64,000 bases of DNA from Candidatus Hodarchaeota archaeon (GTDB taxonomy: Archaea; Asgardarchaeota; Heimdallarchaeia; Hodarchaeales; Hodarchaeaceae): assembly GCA_016840285.1 (NCBI GenBank), contig JAEOSR010000038.1:62001-126000 (forward strand), given 5' to 3'. Below are positions 34,887 to 45,066 of the stretch, in pieces; within the stretch, counting starts at the first letter, position 1; each line of letters starts with the position of its first letter. A program made the translations under genes and the position numbers. The notes below the pieces were generated by a model. That model saw only the letters and a program-made list of their open reading frames with translations, had not been told where the DNA came from and did no database searches.

Positions 34887-35615
34887 TTATGCCAGAATAA
34901 AGGACTCTAATGAGTGATTGACTATATTCAAAACCCTATTCAAAATGAATTTACGTCTTTGAGAGTAAACTTCCTTTCTATTTCTTAATCTCTTTAAATT
35001 TCTCTCACAGGCGGGTGCAGCAAACTTTAATTCATTTAGTGAAAGAGGATGCTTAAATTCTGACAAGACCATAATAGTAAAGTAAAAAGGAAAACCTTTC
35101 CATTTGTATTTACTATCACGATGCTGTGAAAGAGCATTTAGATACTCAACTTTTCGGCTTTCACTTGAATCCCCATTTGATATTAAATACCGCAGATAAC
35201 CAATTCCTTGATGTTTACATTCACCAAGTGTACAAAGCTCTGTCACATAACATGAATTCTCCATCCATTCATCTGCTAGTTTAATAGTTGATTTTATCAC
35301 GCTTGAATTGATTTTGGATAAAACTAATACTCGTGTGGCTTCTTGTGTTAAGATATTTCTCTTAGCCAGTTGTGTTTGGAGCTTTTCGCCAGTGAAAAGT
35401 CGGATGTTATGATCAATTTCTGCAGGTCTGAACGTTCCCTTGTAAGAGCCTTTTTTTTCTTGACGTTTACATAACCATTTTGTTATTGCTTCTATTTCAT
35501 CCTTTGGAACCTCTTCATTCCTAAAGAATACCTCATTTACCGCATCCAGTGTTTTGGCTATACTATATTGGTTGATCATGGGCTTTTCACTCACTTCGAC
35601 TGATACTAGTCCCAA
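34887..35615 (-). CDS. Hypothetical helical protein, 242 residues
   Basis: Predicted all-helical, soluble. The C-terminal part, FPFYFTIMVLSEFKHPLSLNELKFAAPACERNLKR followed by YSQRRKFIL, looks like a conserved domain I have seen in uncharacterised archaeal and bacterial proteins, with an N-terminal half of alpha-alpha pairs (ITKWLCKRQ). Cysteines at ELCTLGEC are clustered. Codon 1 at 35615 is GTG/ATG ambiguous with MINQYSIAK a possible later start. I cannot assign a function. Confidence 0.6.
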   Translation of the reverse strand: MGLVSVEVSEKPMINQYSIAKTLDAVNEVFFRNEEVPKDEIEAITKWLCKRQEKKGSYKGTFRPAEIDHNIRLFTGEKLQTQLAKRNILTQEATRVLVLSKINSSVIKSTIKLADEWMENSCYVTELCTLGECKHQGIGYLRYLISNGDSSESRKVEYLNALSQHRDSKYKWKGFPFYFTIMVLSEFKHPLSLNELKFAAPACERNLKRLRNRKEVYSQRRKFILNRVLNIVNHSLESFILA

Positions 35616-35817
35616 TCACTCCATTCATTTTTAACTCTTGAAAAGAAATTTTTGATTTATTTTCTATTTAAAATCATAAAATTATCTGGTAAATTAAAAT
35701 AAAATAGTAGACATGATGAGATGGCTATCAATAATGATTATATTCTCAAATTCGAGTTTTCAAACTATTTTATATCCTAAGAGGATAAAAAAATGAAGAG
35801 AGAGAGAAGAAAACTCT

Positions 35818-38088
35818 CTAATTGTATTTCCTACGTTTTCTCTTTCTAACCACATAGAAACTCAGGATAGATAGAAATACAACTATTCCTGTCAAGCCTG
35901 GTGTGACTGTTGGCGGAGTTACTGACGATTCAACAACTGTTGATAAAGTAAGAGTTGTTGTAGGTGGAATTAGTGAAGGATTTTCAATCGTAAACGAACT
36001 TGATGAAATCGCAGAGCAATGAAAGCCGATGTTATCAGTTGCCTCAATCATAATGTGTACAACTGTTCCATCATAAATATTTGAGAGATCCCATACGTAT
36101 TCTGTTGATGAAAGATCGGAAACGATTTCACCCCATGTCTCTCCTTCGTCAGTAGAATAAAACACGGCATATGAGATAATATGGTCAAATTCACTGGTAG
36201 AAGCTGTCCACTGAATGGTTACTTCGTCTTCTAGTGTATCACTTGTTGGAGCTATAATGGTGGGTGAGGTCATATGATACAAATGTTCTAGCGGAGATAA
36301 ATCCTGATTTTCAGCAGATCCCTCAATAGGATAGGATCCTGTTCCAGTCCAATCATCCCAGTAATTATTTTCAAAATCATTGTTGGAACCTGCATCAATA
36401 CAATTAATGTTATTATCCGAGAAATCGTTGGAAACTATTACGTTATCGTCAGCTGCTGACCCGATTGAGAGTCCAGTTCCTTCATTCCTAAAGATAAGGT
36501 TATTAGAAATATGATTCTCATCTGATTCAGCTTCAAGCAAGATCCCTTGCCAAAAGTTTTCGATCACAATATTTCGAAAAATTGTGTTATTATCATTAAA
36601 ACCAATACCAGTATCAGTGGTCAGGGTAATTCCAACGTAGTTACCTTTGACTTCGTTGTCAGAAAGGAAGTTATCTTCACAAGAGTTCCCTATCCATATT
36701 CCTTGGTCATTGAAAGTAATAATATTATTAGTAATAAGGTTATTATCTGTCGTATTCTCTAATCTAATTCCGTTAGCAAGGCAATATGATAATTTATTAT
36801 CAGCAATCACATTGTTGTTCGAAAAATAGAGGGCAACTCCATCAGCTGCTCTAATTACACGATTATTCCGTATTGTTCCATGGATAACGTTATGTAATAA
36901 GATACCCCACCCAGTTATCATCATTCCATCAAGAGTGTTGTCATTAATACTGAAGAAGGATGTGGTATCACTGATAGAGATTAATGTCTCTCTAGAATCT
37001 GTGATATTGTATCCCTCAATTCGATAAGGATCATCCAAAGTCCCAGACCCAGGAAAACCTCTGAAATCAGCATCCCCATGAATGGTAAGAGGACGATCTT
37101 TCGCAGTTTCTCTTCCGAACCAGATCAGAATGTTGTCAACTAAAGTTTTCCCATCATGTACCCCTCCATTCCACACTCCGTCCGCAGTAATTAAATCATA
37201 CATGTTTCTGTAATCTGAGTAAATCACCTCGCCTGAGACAACTACATATTTGTTGTTCCCCATGGATTGCATCGCTACTAGAGGATAGCTCGTGTTAATA
37301 TTATGATTAGAATAATAATCGAGCTCAGTTCCAGAAAGATCCTGATCGATTATCGTTGCATTAATGCTAGCTTTCATGATGATCTCAACCCCCTCGATTG
37401 ATGTTTGGGTCAAATCAACCACAGTACCACTTTGATATCCTAAAACAGGGCCAGGGGCGTGAAAAATAGCACTTGATACTCCTTTAGTAACAATAGAATT
37501 GATTTCTCCATCAGACATAGGGGTCTGAGCAGCTATTCGATAGGAGGCACCATCATTGTTTACAACATCAGATACTCCGTCAGCGCCCATTCGAAGATTA
37601 ACTCCAAGAGTAGATAGAATCTCATTATTCGGGCCTGGAGGATAGTAGCCACCGTAATCTGAATCACCTGCAACCCAGAGTAGGCGGGCATCACCACTGG
37701 TAAACCAATTATTAATCGTATCTAGTTCCGTCCCTGTAAAGCTAATGTTAGAGGCAGGGATTAATAAAACATTGGTACTCGAAGGAATAGAAAACGATCC
37801 TGTTATGTTCCTAAAGGTAGAACCTGCTGATGTCAAATTATTTTGCAGATATGTCGCATCACCAGCATATCCTAAGGTATAATGAGTCTGATCAAAAGCA
37901 ACCGCTAAATGTGATGGAAGATCCACTTGAGTGATTGATGGCCGAATAGCTCCCTGGGATGGTTTCCTGACTATGAAACTATTATTTGCAGTTGGGATTC
38001 CTATTGAGTTCACTCCCCTTTGAATTCCAAGGCTTAAAATAACTGATATTATTGGTATAAGCAGAAAGAAGACTTTTTTCTTGATCAT
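35818..38088 (-). CDS. Secreted surface protein with parallel beta-helix
   Basis: 756 residues. A signal sequence (FFLLIPIISVILSLGI) leads to a Rossmann-like GATase1-type domain at about 50-330 (TNVLLIPASNISF, LLWVAGDSDYGGYYPPG), a NosD-like right-handed beta-helix at about 345-590 built of repeats such as NLIFRNEGTGLSIGSAADDN, a fibronectin-like domain (SFDHIISYAVFYSTDEGETW), and a Thr-rich linker with a C-terminal helix (LTGIVVFLSILSFYVV) and tail RKRKRRKYN. The anchor resembles CTERM-type archaeal surface signals. It probably binds or cleaves polysaccharide outside the cell. ATG 38088, monocistronic. Confidence 0.85.
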   Translation of the reverse strand: MIKKKVFFLLIPIISVILSLGIQRGVNSIGIPTANNSFIVRKPSQGAIRPSITQVDLPSHLAVAFDQTHYTLGYAGDATYLQNNLTSAGSTFRNITGSFSIPSSTNVLLIPASNISFTGTELDTINNWFTSGDARLLWVAGDSDYGGYYPPGPNNEILSTLGVNLRMGADGVSDVVNNDGASYRIAAQTPMSDGEINSIVTKGVSSAIFHAPGPVLGYQSGTVVDLTQTSIEGVEIIMKASINATIIDQDLSGTELDYYSNHNINTSYPLVAMQSMGNNKYVVVSGEVIYSDYRNMYDLITADGVWNGGVHDGKTLVDNILIWFGRETAKDRPLTIHGDADFRGFPGSGTLDDPYRIEGYNITDSRETLISISDTTSFFSINDNTLDGMMITGWGILLHNVIHGTIRNNRVIRAADGVALYFSNNNVIADNKLSYCLANGIRLENTTDNNLITNNIITFNDQGIWIGNSCEDNFLSDNEVKGNYVGITLTTDTGIGFNDNNTIFRNIVIENFWQGILLEAESDENHISNNLIFRNEGTGLSIGSAADDNVIVSNDFSDNNINCIDAGSNNDFENNYWDDWTGTGSYPIEGSAENQDLSPLEHLYHMTSPTIIAPTSDTLEDEVTIQWTASTSEFDHIISYAVFYSTDEGETWGEIVSDLSSTEYVWDLSNIYDGTVVHIMIEATDNIGFHCSAISSSSFTIENPSLIPPTTTLTLSTVVESSVTPPTVTPGLTGIVVFLSILSFYVVRKRKRRKYN

Positions 38089-38234
38089 TTCAAATCACTT
38101 GAAGTGTTCAAGAATAATGAGACTCTATATATAACTTTCTAAACAGTTGAAAGTTGATGACTCTATTTAGAGCACATATCCAGAGGTGTAGCTCCGAAAG
38201 AGAGTAACAGTGGAGCTTCTTGAGTGTTATAGAT

Positions 38235-38747
38235 TTATTTCTGTTTAAAAAACTTCAATGGGTTTGGTATCCATCGTGGAACCTTTTTCATATAATCTAG
38301 GTACTCTTGCCCAAGAATCTCTATTAATTCGTTTTCTTCATATGCTGCAATTAGATTAAGGAGATAGAACGCGATTAGAAAGGGAACGATCGATATGAGG
38401 GACATTGTCAACTGGATCAAGGCGAGAAATCCAATAATATAAGCAAAGTACATCGGATGTCGCACCACAGTATAAACATCCTCAATGACAACCTTTGGAT
38501 TAGTTTTGTCAACCCCTTCTAGAACTAACTTATGAGACCCATTGACTAATCTTAATGCGATAAGGACAACGACAATGAAGATCAACAGACGTAATTGTAA
38601 TGGGATTTCTCGTGATAATTGTGTTGTAAAGTTGAATAAAGAGTCTATTCCCCAAACAATCAAGAATGCGACTACGCCAATTAATTGAAATTCATGGGAT
38701 CGTGGATGCTCTTTTCCAATCCCATGCGAATGTTCATGTCCTGACAA
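38235..38747 (-). CDS. Isoprenylcysteine carboxyl methyltransferase-like membrane protein
   Basis: 170-residue integral membrane methyltransferase of the ICMT/PEMT superfamily with four to five helices. The SAM-binding region is DVYTVVRHPMYFAYIIGF and EENELIEILGQEYLDYMKKVPRWIP, as in this family. The N terminus is histidine-rich (GHEHSHGIGKEHPRSH) and may bind metal, which is unusual. It lies 13 bases after the flavodoxin gene, so the two are one unit. Substrate is probably a lipid or small hydrophobic molecule; protein isoprenylcysteine is not implied. Confidence 0.85.
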   Translation of the reverse strand: MSGHEHSHGIGKEHPRSHEFQLIGVVAFLIVWGIDSLFNFTTQLSREIPLQLRLLIFIVVVLIALRLVNGSHKLVLEGVDKTNPKVVIEDVYTVVRHPMYFAYIIGFLALIQLTMSLISIVPFLIAFYLLNLIAAYEENELIEILGQEYLDYMKKVPRWIPNPLKFFKQK

Positions 38748-38760
38748 CTTCGATCACCAA

Positions 38761-39309
38761 TCATTTCCCTTGTAATGTCTGAATGAATTCTTTTGTAAAC
38801 CTTTCTATTTGATTCCAGTCTCTATAATCATTCACACCATTAGGGTCAAAGTTAGGGGATGCTTTTCCTGCAATTTTCAAAAGCTTCTTATCGAGCCACC
38901 CTACAGGAGAATCTGGAGAAGCGTTCATTATACCACCAAAAGCTTCAAAATTATCTATAGTAACTCCTAGATCATCCAGTGCTTTTTTACAATATTCTTC
39001 TTTGATCTCGTGGTATCTTTCTGGAATAGCTGCATAACCTGAACTCACAAAGAATACTTTCGGGCCATTTAACGTATTAATATCATTCTTTTGCTTTTTA
39101 ATGAATTTTTTCATTTCTTTTATCCACTGGCCGATTCTTATCCCTGTACCAATAATCAATCCGTTATATTGTGCTATTTCTGGCCATTGATCCTTTTTCA
39201 CATTAATAATATCTGAATCAATATTGTTATCCTTTAACCATTCACCCATTTTTTCAGCTATTCCCTGAGTTGCTCCATATCTAGTACCATACGCTACTAG
39301 TACTTTCAT
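38761..39309 (-). CDS. Flavodoxin-domain protein (HemG-like)
   Basis: About 182 residues. MKVLVAYGTRYGATQGIAEKMG is the flavodoxin FMN phosphate loop, and GLIIGTGIRIGQWIKEM plus FFVSSGYAA match the protoporphyrinogen IX dehydrogenase (menaquinone) HemG-like branch. ATG 39309 has GGAGTGAT five to six bases ahead, which favours it over GTG 39318. No heme pathway gene is nearby, so HemG function is unproven; a general FMN electron carrier is possible. Transcribed with the ICMT-like gene. Confidence 0.82.
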   Translation of the reverse strand: MKVLVAYGTRYGATQGIAEKMGEWLKDNNIDSDIINVKKDQWPEIAQYNGLIIGTGIRIGQWIKEMKKFIKKQKNDINTLNGPKVFFVSSGYAAIPERYHEIKEEYCKKALDDLGVTIDNFEAFGGIMNASPDSPVGWLDKKLLKIAGKASPNFDPNGVNDYRDWNQIERFTKEFIQTLQGK

Positions 39310-39444
39310 AATTATCACTCCTAAGCCACACCAAGTTCAAAAGACGTTCGTATTTGAGATCTTAAATATTCTGATTTAACGGTATAAGAATTCTATTCTT
39401 ATAACTTTATTGCCCTTAAAATAGCAACAACAAGCATTAATAAG

Positions 39445-40497
39445 CTATCTTGACAAGAGATCTTCAATAATTTCTATCCTCACTCCTAGATGATCCCGAA
39501 TAACATCATAAACGAATTGATATATTTGACTATATTGTTTTAGCATTGAAGCGGTCTCGGGGCGCATCCCTGATAATTCTGATCCTTGAGTCAGAGATAT
39601 CGCATAATCTGTTAATCGTCTAGTCGCTGCGAACACATAAAAGAACTCAAAATCCTTGATTGTCCTCCCTAAATTATGTTGATATAAATCGAATACTTGT
39701 TGGCCCATGGTTGGTGAAACATGGGTATTTACCAACAGGACTGTCCAAGCTAAGTCAAAACGAAAATCAAGTACAGTAGAAGTACCCCAATCAATAACAA
39801 CAGGATAGATATCTTTTTTCATAAGAATGTTGTTAGGATGATAATCCCAATGAACTAAAGACAAAGTAGAGATAGAAATTTCATCCATTTGGTATCTAAG
39901 CCATTTAAACACTTCATTGAAATCTGACATTCCTTGTTGCAGTAACCACTCACAATATCCTTTCAAACGAGTAGAAACATATGAATGTATAGATTGTGAT
40001 TCAGGTGGAGGAGTGATTAAATTGAATTCTCTCCAATTCAATTTATGTAATTGTAAATATAGATCAACAAATTGATTCATTATTTCATTTTGATTTTTCT
40101 CAGACGAATTATTAAGAACCTCACCCATTGTAGGACCATCAATTCGCTCCATTATCACAAAAGGTTTGCCTATGATTTCCCCACTGTTTTCTAATATTTC
40201 CATTGTGGGAACAGGATAATTTAATTCCCATAACTTTACCATTACACGATATTCATGTGCAGATTTAGTGCTTGAATCTGTTGCAGGGTAAATACGTGCG
40301 ACAAGTTCTTTCTCGATCTGTTTTCCTTGATCTTGGTAACTCAAATCGAATGAAAGGAGATCGTTTTCCCACCCAGAGGTGATATCGATAAGATGGGTGA
40401 GTTCGATATTTCGATATTCTGGAAAGGTTATTTCATAGAAATTACATAATCTACTCTTAATATCAGATATCTGCATTATTCTTCCCGAATATTTCAT
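39445..40497 (-). CDS. Aminoglycoside phosphotransferase-fold kinase
   Basis: 350-residue small-molecule kinase of the APH/choline kinase superfamily. The catalytic loop is HWDYHPNN (D as base) and the metal-binding aspartate is in VVIDWGTS. An ATP-binding N lobe and a PFVIMERIDGPTMGEVL hinge are recognisable. ATG 40497 or 40476 could start it. Members phosphorylate sugars, choline, homoserine or drugs. Nothing nearby narrows the substrate; antibiotic resistance should not be assumed. Confidence 0.85.
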   Translation of the reverse strand: MKYSGRIMQISDIKSRLCNFYEITFPEYRNIELTHLIDITSGWENDLLSFDLSYQDQGKQIEKELVARIYPATDSSTKSAHEYRVMVKLWELNYPVPTMEILENSGEIIGKPFVIMERIDGPTMGEVLNNSSEKNQNEIMNQFVDLYLQLHKLNWREFNLITPPPESQSIHSYVSTRLKGYCEWLLQQGMSDFNEVFKWLRYQMDEISISTLSLVHWDYHPNNILMKKDIYPVVIDWGTSTVLDFRFDLAWTVLLVNTHVSPTMGQQVFDLYQHNLGRTIKDFEFFYVFAATRRLTDYAISLTQGSELSGMRPETASMLKQYSQIYQFVYDVIRDHLGVRIEIIEDLLSR

Positions 40498-40629
40498 CTA
40501 AATTCCATTACCATTAAATAATTTACACCTTATTTCTTTGATAAAATATAAAAAAAATAATTACGTAAATCTGTTAAGAGAGTATGAAAAATTATCTAAT
40601 AAAACTAGAAATTCCCAGCTCTCAATAAC

Positions 40630-41844
40630 TCATTTTGGAATAATAATCTGTTCTAATGAACGGATATTATTGTAATGTTGCTCAATATAATTATAAGCTT
40701 CATTTATCTTTGATGAAATTTTCTTTACAGTACGATTGAGAATAGATTTAGTTATCTCAGCATCTTTTTCATCAAACAAGGGAATCTTCCAATGTTGATA
40801 ATATTCCTTGGTGACCAGTATAGATATGGCTGCAGCCATTCCGGGCATCATGCCAGCACCTCGTACAACATCATGTAATTCATCAGATACACACGTGATA
40901 CTCCCAGCATCTTGACTAATCAGTTTAGCTATTTCAGCAACCAATATTACCTTTTCCGAGGCCAATCCAGTGTTTTTAAGATCGTTTGCACATTTAATTA
41001 TCTCATCAGCAATTTTTCTGGTATTTTGCTTCATAAATCCTATTTTCTGAGGTAGAAGATCATCTCGAAGGATTACAGGAAATCCTAATTCCTCCACAGA
41101 GTCAAGTAAAGCATTTGCTACAACAGGATTGTCTATCCCTTTCTGAGCTCTTATTAGAAAAGTATTCTCTTTAAGATGATCGGATAAAGAGGGTGAGTAT
41201 GCTTTACTTTCAACCACAATCGTTGGACATCGTAGCATGTTAAGTTCTTTCATAAGTTCATATTTAGATCCCAACGCAATATTTCCCTCCAAATCTTCAA
41301 CTGGTCCTAAGCCATTTCTTGTTTGGTTCACGGTTACTAGAAGAGAAGTGTCTATCCCATTAATATTAGCTATCATGCCGCCAATTAACCCACAATTAAT
41401 ATCAACATTCTCCACAGTAGTCTTAAAATCAAATTTTCTTTTCAACTTAAATGTACTTACAACTGAATTGGCTAACGCTCCTTGAAGGGATACAGGAGTC
41501 TCAAGAACGCCTTGACCATACATTCGTCCCAATGTTTTCAATGTTAAAGATTGACAGAACAAAGCATCTTGTCCCACTAGATTTTGCATGAGTACTGCTT
41601 CCCCAGGTGTAATTCCACGCCTTGGAGTGGAAGTAAAGCTACCACCATCCATAGTGGTGATCTTTATAGTATTAGAACGCAGATTAACTTCCACTTTTTC
41701 AATAAATGTGTTTGCTTGTAAAATTTCTTTAATCATTGAAGCTACTGTAACGAACCCTGCGGAATCATCTTGAATAAGACCTCCATAACCATGGACATGA
41801 CCTATTCCAGCATGACCCGCAATAGCAATCCTTTTAGCAGTCAT
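40630..41844 (-). CDS. Conserved-looking protein of unknown function with GHAGIGHVHG motif
   Basis: About 404 residues from ATG 41844 (GAGG 11 bases upstream; 41922 would add 26 residues that look non-homologous). It opens with RIAIAGHAGIGHVHGYGGLIQDDSAGF, has a GVLETPVSLQGALANSVVS segment and ends helical. GIVxGAGMMPG-like VRGAGMMPGMAAA near residue 340 suggests a substrate or nucleotide loop. The composition is enzyme-like, with regular alpha/beta order and many conserved-type glycines. I do not recognise the family. Single gene, divergent from the ferritin-like gene. Confidence 0.7.
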   Translation of the reverse strand: MTAKRIAIAGHAGIGHVHGYGGLIQDDSAGFVTVASMIKEILQANTFIEKVEVNLRSNTIKITTMDGGSFTSTPRRGITPGEAVLMQNLVGQDALFCQSLTLKTLGRMYGQGVLETPVSLQGALANSVVSTFKLKRKFDFKTTVENVDINCGLIGGMIANINGIDTSLLVTVNQTRNGLGPVEDLEGNIALGSKYELMKELNMLRCPTIVVESKAYSPSLSDHLKENTFLIRAQKGIDNPVVANALLDSVEELGFPVILRDDLLPQKIGFMKQNTRKIADEIIKCANDLKNTGLASEKVILVAEIAKLISQDAGSITCVSDELHDVVRGAGMMPGMAAAISILVTKEYYQHWKIPLFDEKDAEITKSILNRTVKKISSKINEAYNYIEQHYNNIRSLEQIIIPK

Positions 41845-41984
41845 AAGTTTGTATTCCTCATCTATATTATATTGATAATGAGCAAATAAACAATTTTTAA
41901 TGTAATTAATAGCAAGAAACAAGAATATTATAACTATAGATCTATTAATTGAACTAAGCTAAATTCAAGCATCGATAGGAGTTA

Positions 41985-42464
41985 GTGAAAAGGAAAATGA
42001 ATGTTGAAGAACGAGTTATGTTATTTAAATCTCAAATTGAATTGGAAAAACAGATAGTGAATACAGCGGAAACATCAGCAAAAATCATTGACAACGCAAT
42101 AGTTCGAGAATTGATTTTGGGTATTGCTATGGATTCACGTAAACACGAGTCTCTTCTGAACACTCTTATTGGTCTTCATGAAAAATTTGCATTGGTTGAT
42201 AAGGAATTAACCGATCAACTAAAAGAAAATATCGAAACGCATATTAAACTGGAACAAAGAGCGATAGACACTTATCAGAAATTATGGGGTGATCTCGAGG
42301 ATGAAAAGGAGAAAATAATTATTAGTTATATTTTAAATGATGAAATTAGACATCACAGACTTCTCAAACAGCTCCATAAAAAATTGGTGGAAAAGCTCAC
42401 ATTTACAGACGAAGACTATTGGGATTGGGCTTGGAAAGACACTGAATGGGGTGGAGGTTCTTAA
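41985..42464 (+). CDS. Ferritin-like four-helix protein
   Basis: 159-residue helical protein with diiron-type ligands: E in QIELEKQ, ExxH in DSRKHES, E in KLEQRAIDTY and ExxH in DEIRHHRLL, matching rubrerythrin/ferritin-like domains. GTG 41985 has AGGAG four bases before; ATG 41997 is alternative. The acidic, tryptophan-rich tail (DEDYWDWAWKDTEWGGG) is odd. Likely iron storage or peroxide protection. The M20 peptidase gene follows within about 55 bases and may be cotranscribed. Confidence 0.75.
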   Translation: MKRKMNVEERVMLFKSQIELEKQIVNTAETSAKIIDNAIVRELILGIAMDSRKHESLLNTLIGLHEKFALVDKELTDQLKENIETHIKLEQRAIDTYQKLWGDLEDEKEKIIISYILNDEIRHHRLLKQLHKKLVEKLTFTDEDYWDWAWKDTEWGGGS

Positions 42465-42519
42465 ACTTACACGAACTATAAAAAAAAATTCCTTTCAAAA
42501 TTCAGTAGAAGTGGTTAAT

Positions 42520-43923
42520 GTGTCAAAGGTAGTTGATTACTTTATCAGTCGCAAACAGGCATTTCTTGATGATTTATTCCAGTTTCTGCGAATACCAAGT
42601 ATTTCAAATAATAGTGAAGGAGTAAAAAAAGCATCAATCTGGTTGAAAAATAGGTTAGAATCTTCAGCAGATTTTTTTAAAATTGTTGAAACTTCAGGTA
42701 GTCCAGTAATTTTCGCAGAATGGAAACCAAACACTTCAAAAGAGGATGATAAATACCCTACCGTCCTTATTTATGGTCATTATGATGTCCAGTCTCCTGA
42801 ACCATTAGATCAATGGATCTCTCCCCCGTTTGAACCAGAAATCCGTGATGGACGGATATATGCCAGAGGAGTTGGAGATAATAAGGGCCAACATTTCGCT
42901 CACCTTATTGCAATTGAATGTATAACTAAATTAAATCAATTAGGGCTCCGAGTGAAGTTTATACTTGATGGTGAGGAAGAGAGTGGATCACCCAACTTAG
43001 ATGACGCGCTCAACAAAGAGAAAGACTTCTTTACTAATATTGATTTGGTTCTTGTCTCTGATGGGCCTGCTGATCCTTCTTGGAAACCAACAATATCCTT
43101 TGGCGCGCGCGGTATTGTCACCGCACAGATATACTTACACTCCGCCAACAATGACGTTCATTCTGGAAATTTTGGCGGAATTCAACCTAATCCTGCAATT
43201 GATTTGATGAGTATACTTCAAACGATGGTTAATGAGAATGGTAATTGTCTGATTTCAGGTTTTTATGATGATATTTTCACCCCAGATGAAGGAGCGCTTA
43301 GAGCTGCGGAAGAATTGAATCGAATCCCCGAAGTATACCAAAAATCTCTTGGAATTAGTTACTTTGGAGGAGAACAAGATATTCCACTGGTGCATCGGGT
43401 GATGTTTAGACCTACATTTAATATCCGTGGTTTTCAGTCTGGTCATGTCCGACAGCATGCTAAAACTATTATTCCAAAAGATGCGGTTGTAGAATTAGAT
43501 TTTAGACTAGTTCCACATCAAATACCTAGTCAAATCCAAGAGCTATTACTTAACCATTTAGAAGATTTGAAAAAACGATCAGATAGATGGAAAGCAATCA
43601 TTAATCGCTGTAAGGTGTCTTTTGAAGCAGGTTTCGCACCGATTTATACTCCTATAGACCTCCCTTGGACGAGTATATTAACCCAATCGATAAAGGAGGG
43701 GTTTGGAGAAGAGCCCGTGAAGATTCCTCTGTTAGGGGGCAGCTTACCCTTATATAACCTGTTTCGACACGTGAAAAAACCAATGTATATTATTCCATTT
43801 GGTCAACCAGATCAAGGGAATCATGCTCCTAATGAGAATCTGATGTTAGAATGGTTTGAAAAGGGAGTTATAACATCAATGATGTTATTGAAGAATTTGG
43901 GAAACACAAGGCTTAATACATGA
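42520..43923 (+). CDS. M20 family metallopeptidase (dipeptidase)
   Basis: About 467 residues. Metal ligands are evident: H in IYGHYDVQ, D in GVGDNKGQ, and EE in LDGEEESGSPN, then H in ADVHSGNFGG-like HSANNDVHSGNFGG and FRLVPHQ. This is the CNDP/M20C dipeptidase pattern acting on short peptides. An open extension reaches back to 42337 inside the preceding gene; I use GTG 42520 (MSKVVDYFIS), with GAAGTGG eight bases upstream. Cytoplasmic. It may supply amino acids to the serine/alanine catabolic genes. Confidence 0.87.
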   Translation: MSKVVDYFISRKQAFLDDLFQFLRIPSISNNSEGVKKASIWLKNRLESSADFFKIVETSGSPVIFAEWKPNTSKEDDKYPTVLIYGHYDVQSPEPLDQWISPPFEPEIRDGRIYARGVGDNKGQHFAHLIAIECITKLNQLGLRVKFILDGEEESGSPNLDDALNKEKDFFTNIDLVLVSDGPADPSWKPTISFGARGIVTAQIYLHSANNDVHSGNFGGIQPNPAIDLMSILQTMVNENGNCLISGFYDDIFTPDEGALRAAEELNRIPEVYQKSLGISYFGGEQDIPLVHRVMFRPTFNIRGFQSGHVRQHAKTIIPKDAVVELDFRLVPHQIPSQIQELLLNHLEDLKKRSDRWKAIINRCKVSFEAGFAPIYTPIDLPWTSILTQSIKEGFGEEPVKIPLLGGSLPLYNLFRHVKKPMYIIPFGQPDQGNHAPNENLMLEWFEKGVITSMMLLKNLGNTRLNT

Positions 43924-43942
43924 TTAAATTTCAGAATATTAA

Positions 43943-44854
43943 TCAAGTATATGCTTTTTCAAGGGAGATTAATTGCTTATTGCATTTTTTGAGCATGTTT
44001 TGATGAAACTCATCAGTGTTATTTATCTCAAATCCCTCTAATTTTTCTTTAAGCTCTAGAAAGTGTTTAAGAGGTGAATTAGTTCGCTTACCCCAGTCAA
44101 GGACAGAACAGAGACGCCTTCCTAAGATTTTTCCAAGCTTATCATTTGCTTGCCTTCTCAAACTTTCTGTTGAGATCGTTTCTGGATGGAAAATGGGCAT
44201 GTCAGTTCCATTAGCTTCTAGTCCAAAATATGCTTCGGTAAATAAACACCAAATCTCTGTTCCTGGAAATGTACTTTGAAGTGTCTTTTCCAATTTGACA
44301 AGCCTTCTAGCTCCCATTAATGAACCAGCAATCGAAATAACAACAAAAATAACAGACGTTTGAAGTTGTGCTTGAACCAATCTAATAATTTGAGTAATAG
44401 TAGCTCCAGTTGCGATTGTATCTCCAATAAAAACAACTTTTGAGTTACTAGGGAGACCCTCAAAATTAGTGTATGAGACTTCTGTATCCCATAAGCCTGA
44501 AGGTTTTTGAAAACGACGAATCCCAATGAAGTTTCTTTGGAGGGGTTGCTGAAAATGTTCATAAAAAGCGTTATAGACATCATACGTTAAAGATCCACTT
44601 AAAGGAACAACATCGACCATTTGTGAGAATTTATATGATTCATTTCGGACTGCAAAAAAGAATCTAATACAATCTCTAACAGCTTCCCGGGAAAGGAAAA
44701 CAAGAGGAGTGCTTACCAAAAAATGGTTTGTAAATATATCCCTTGCTGATTTTGATTCAATTAATATGCATCTTTCGGATAACTCTGAATCCTTAACATT
44801 ATACCCTTTAATTGATGTAATCATCTGAGGAGGTAGCTTAATTGGAATTAACAC
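43943..44854 (-). CDS. Phosphoribosyltransferase-like protein
   Basis: 303 residues. The PRPP-binding loop VVFIGDTIATGATITQII near residue 150 matches type I PRTases (DDxxxTG type). The flexible-loop region upstream (VVPLSGSLTYDVYNAF) also fits uracil PRTase-like folds. The C-terminal 80 residues are helical and unique. It converges on the M20 gene with a 19-base gap. Substrate is not known; it may be regulatory. ATG 44854. Confidence 0.7.
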   Translation of the reverse strand: MLIPIKLPPQMITSIKGYNVKDSELSERCILIESKSARDIFTNHFLVSTPLVFLSREAVRDCIRFFFAVRNESYKFSQMVDVVPLSGSLTYDVYNAFYEHFQQPLQRNFIGIRRFQKPSGLWDTEVSYTNFEGLPSNSKVVFIGDTIATGATITQIIRLVQAQLQTSVIFVVISIAGSLMGARRLVKLEKTLQSTFPGTEIWCLFTEAYFGLEANGTDMPIFHPETISTESLRRQANDKLGKILGRRLCSVLDWGKRTNSPLKHFLELKEKLEGFEINNTDEFHQNMLKKCNKQLISLEKAYT

Positions 44855-45066
44855 TTCTATAAACCTCTGGTAAATTCCTGAATGACCCTATTAAAATTTA
44901 TGGGAAATTAATATATTTGCCATAACTGCTCCAATCAAATCAGAATGAATGAATAATACAGTATTCACAACTCTTCCTCAGTGTGGATCAAGTCCTCAAA
45001 GACTTTGCCCTAATAATTGAACTTATTAAAAATCATACACGAAATCAATCGGTGATTACTAGGAAC

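Noticed and set aside
42337..42519. N-terminal extension of the M20 peptidase
   Set aside because: It overlaps the ferritin-like gene and is not M20-like; GTG 42520 fits the family N terminus.
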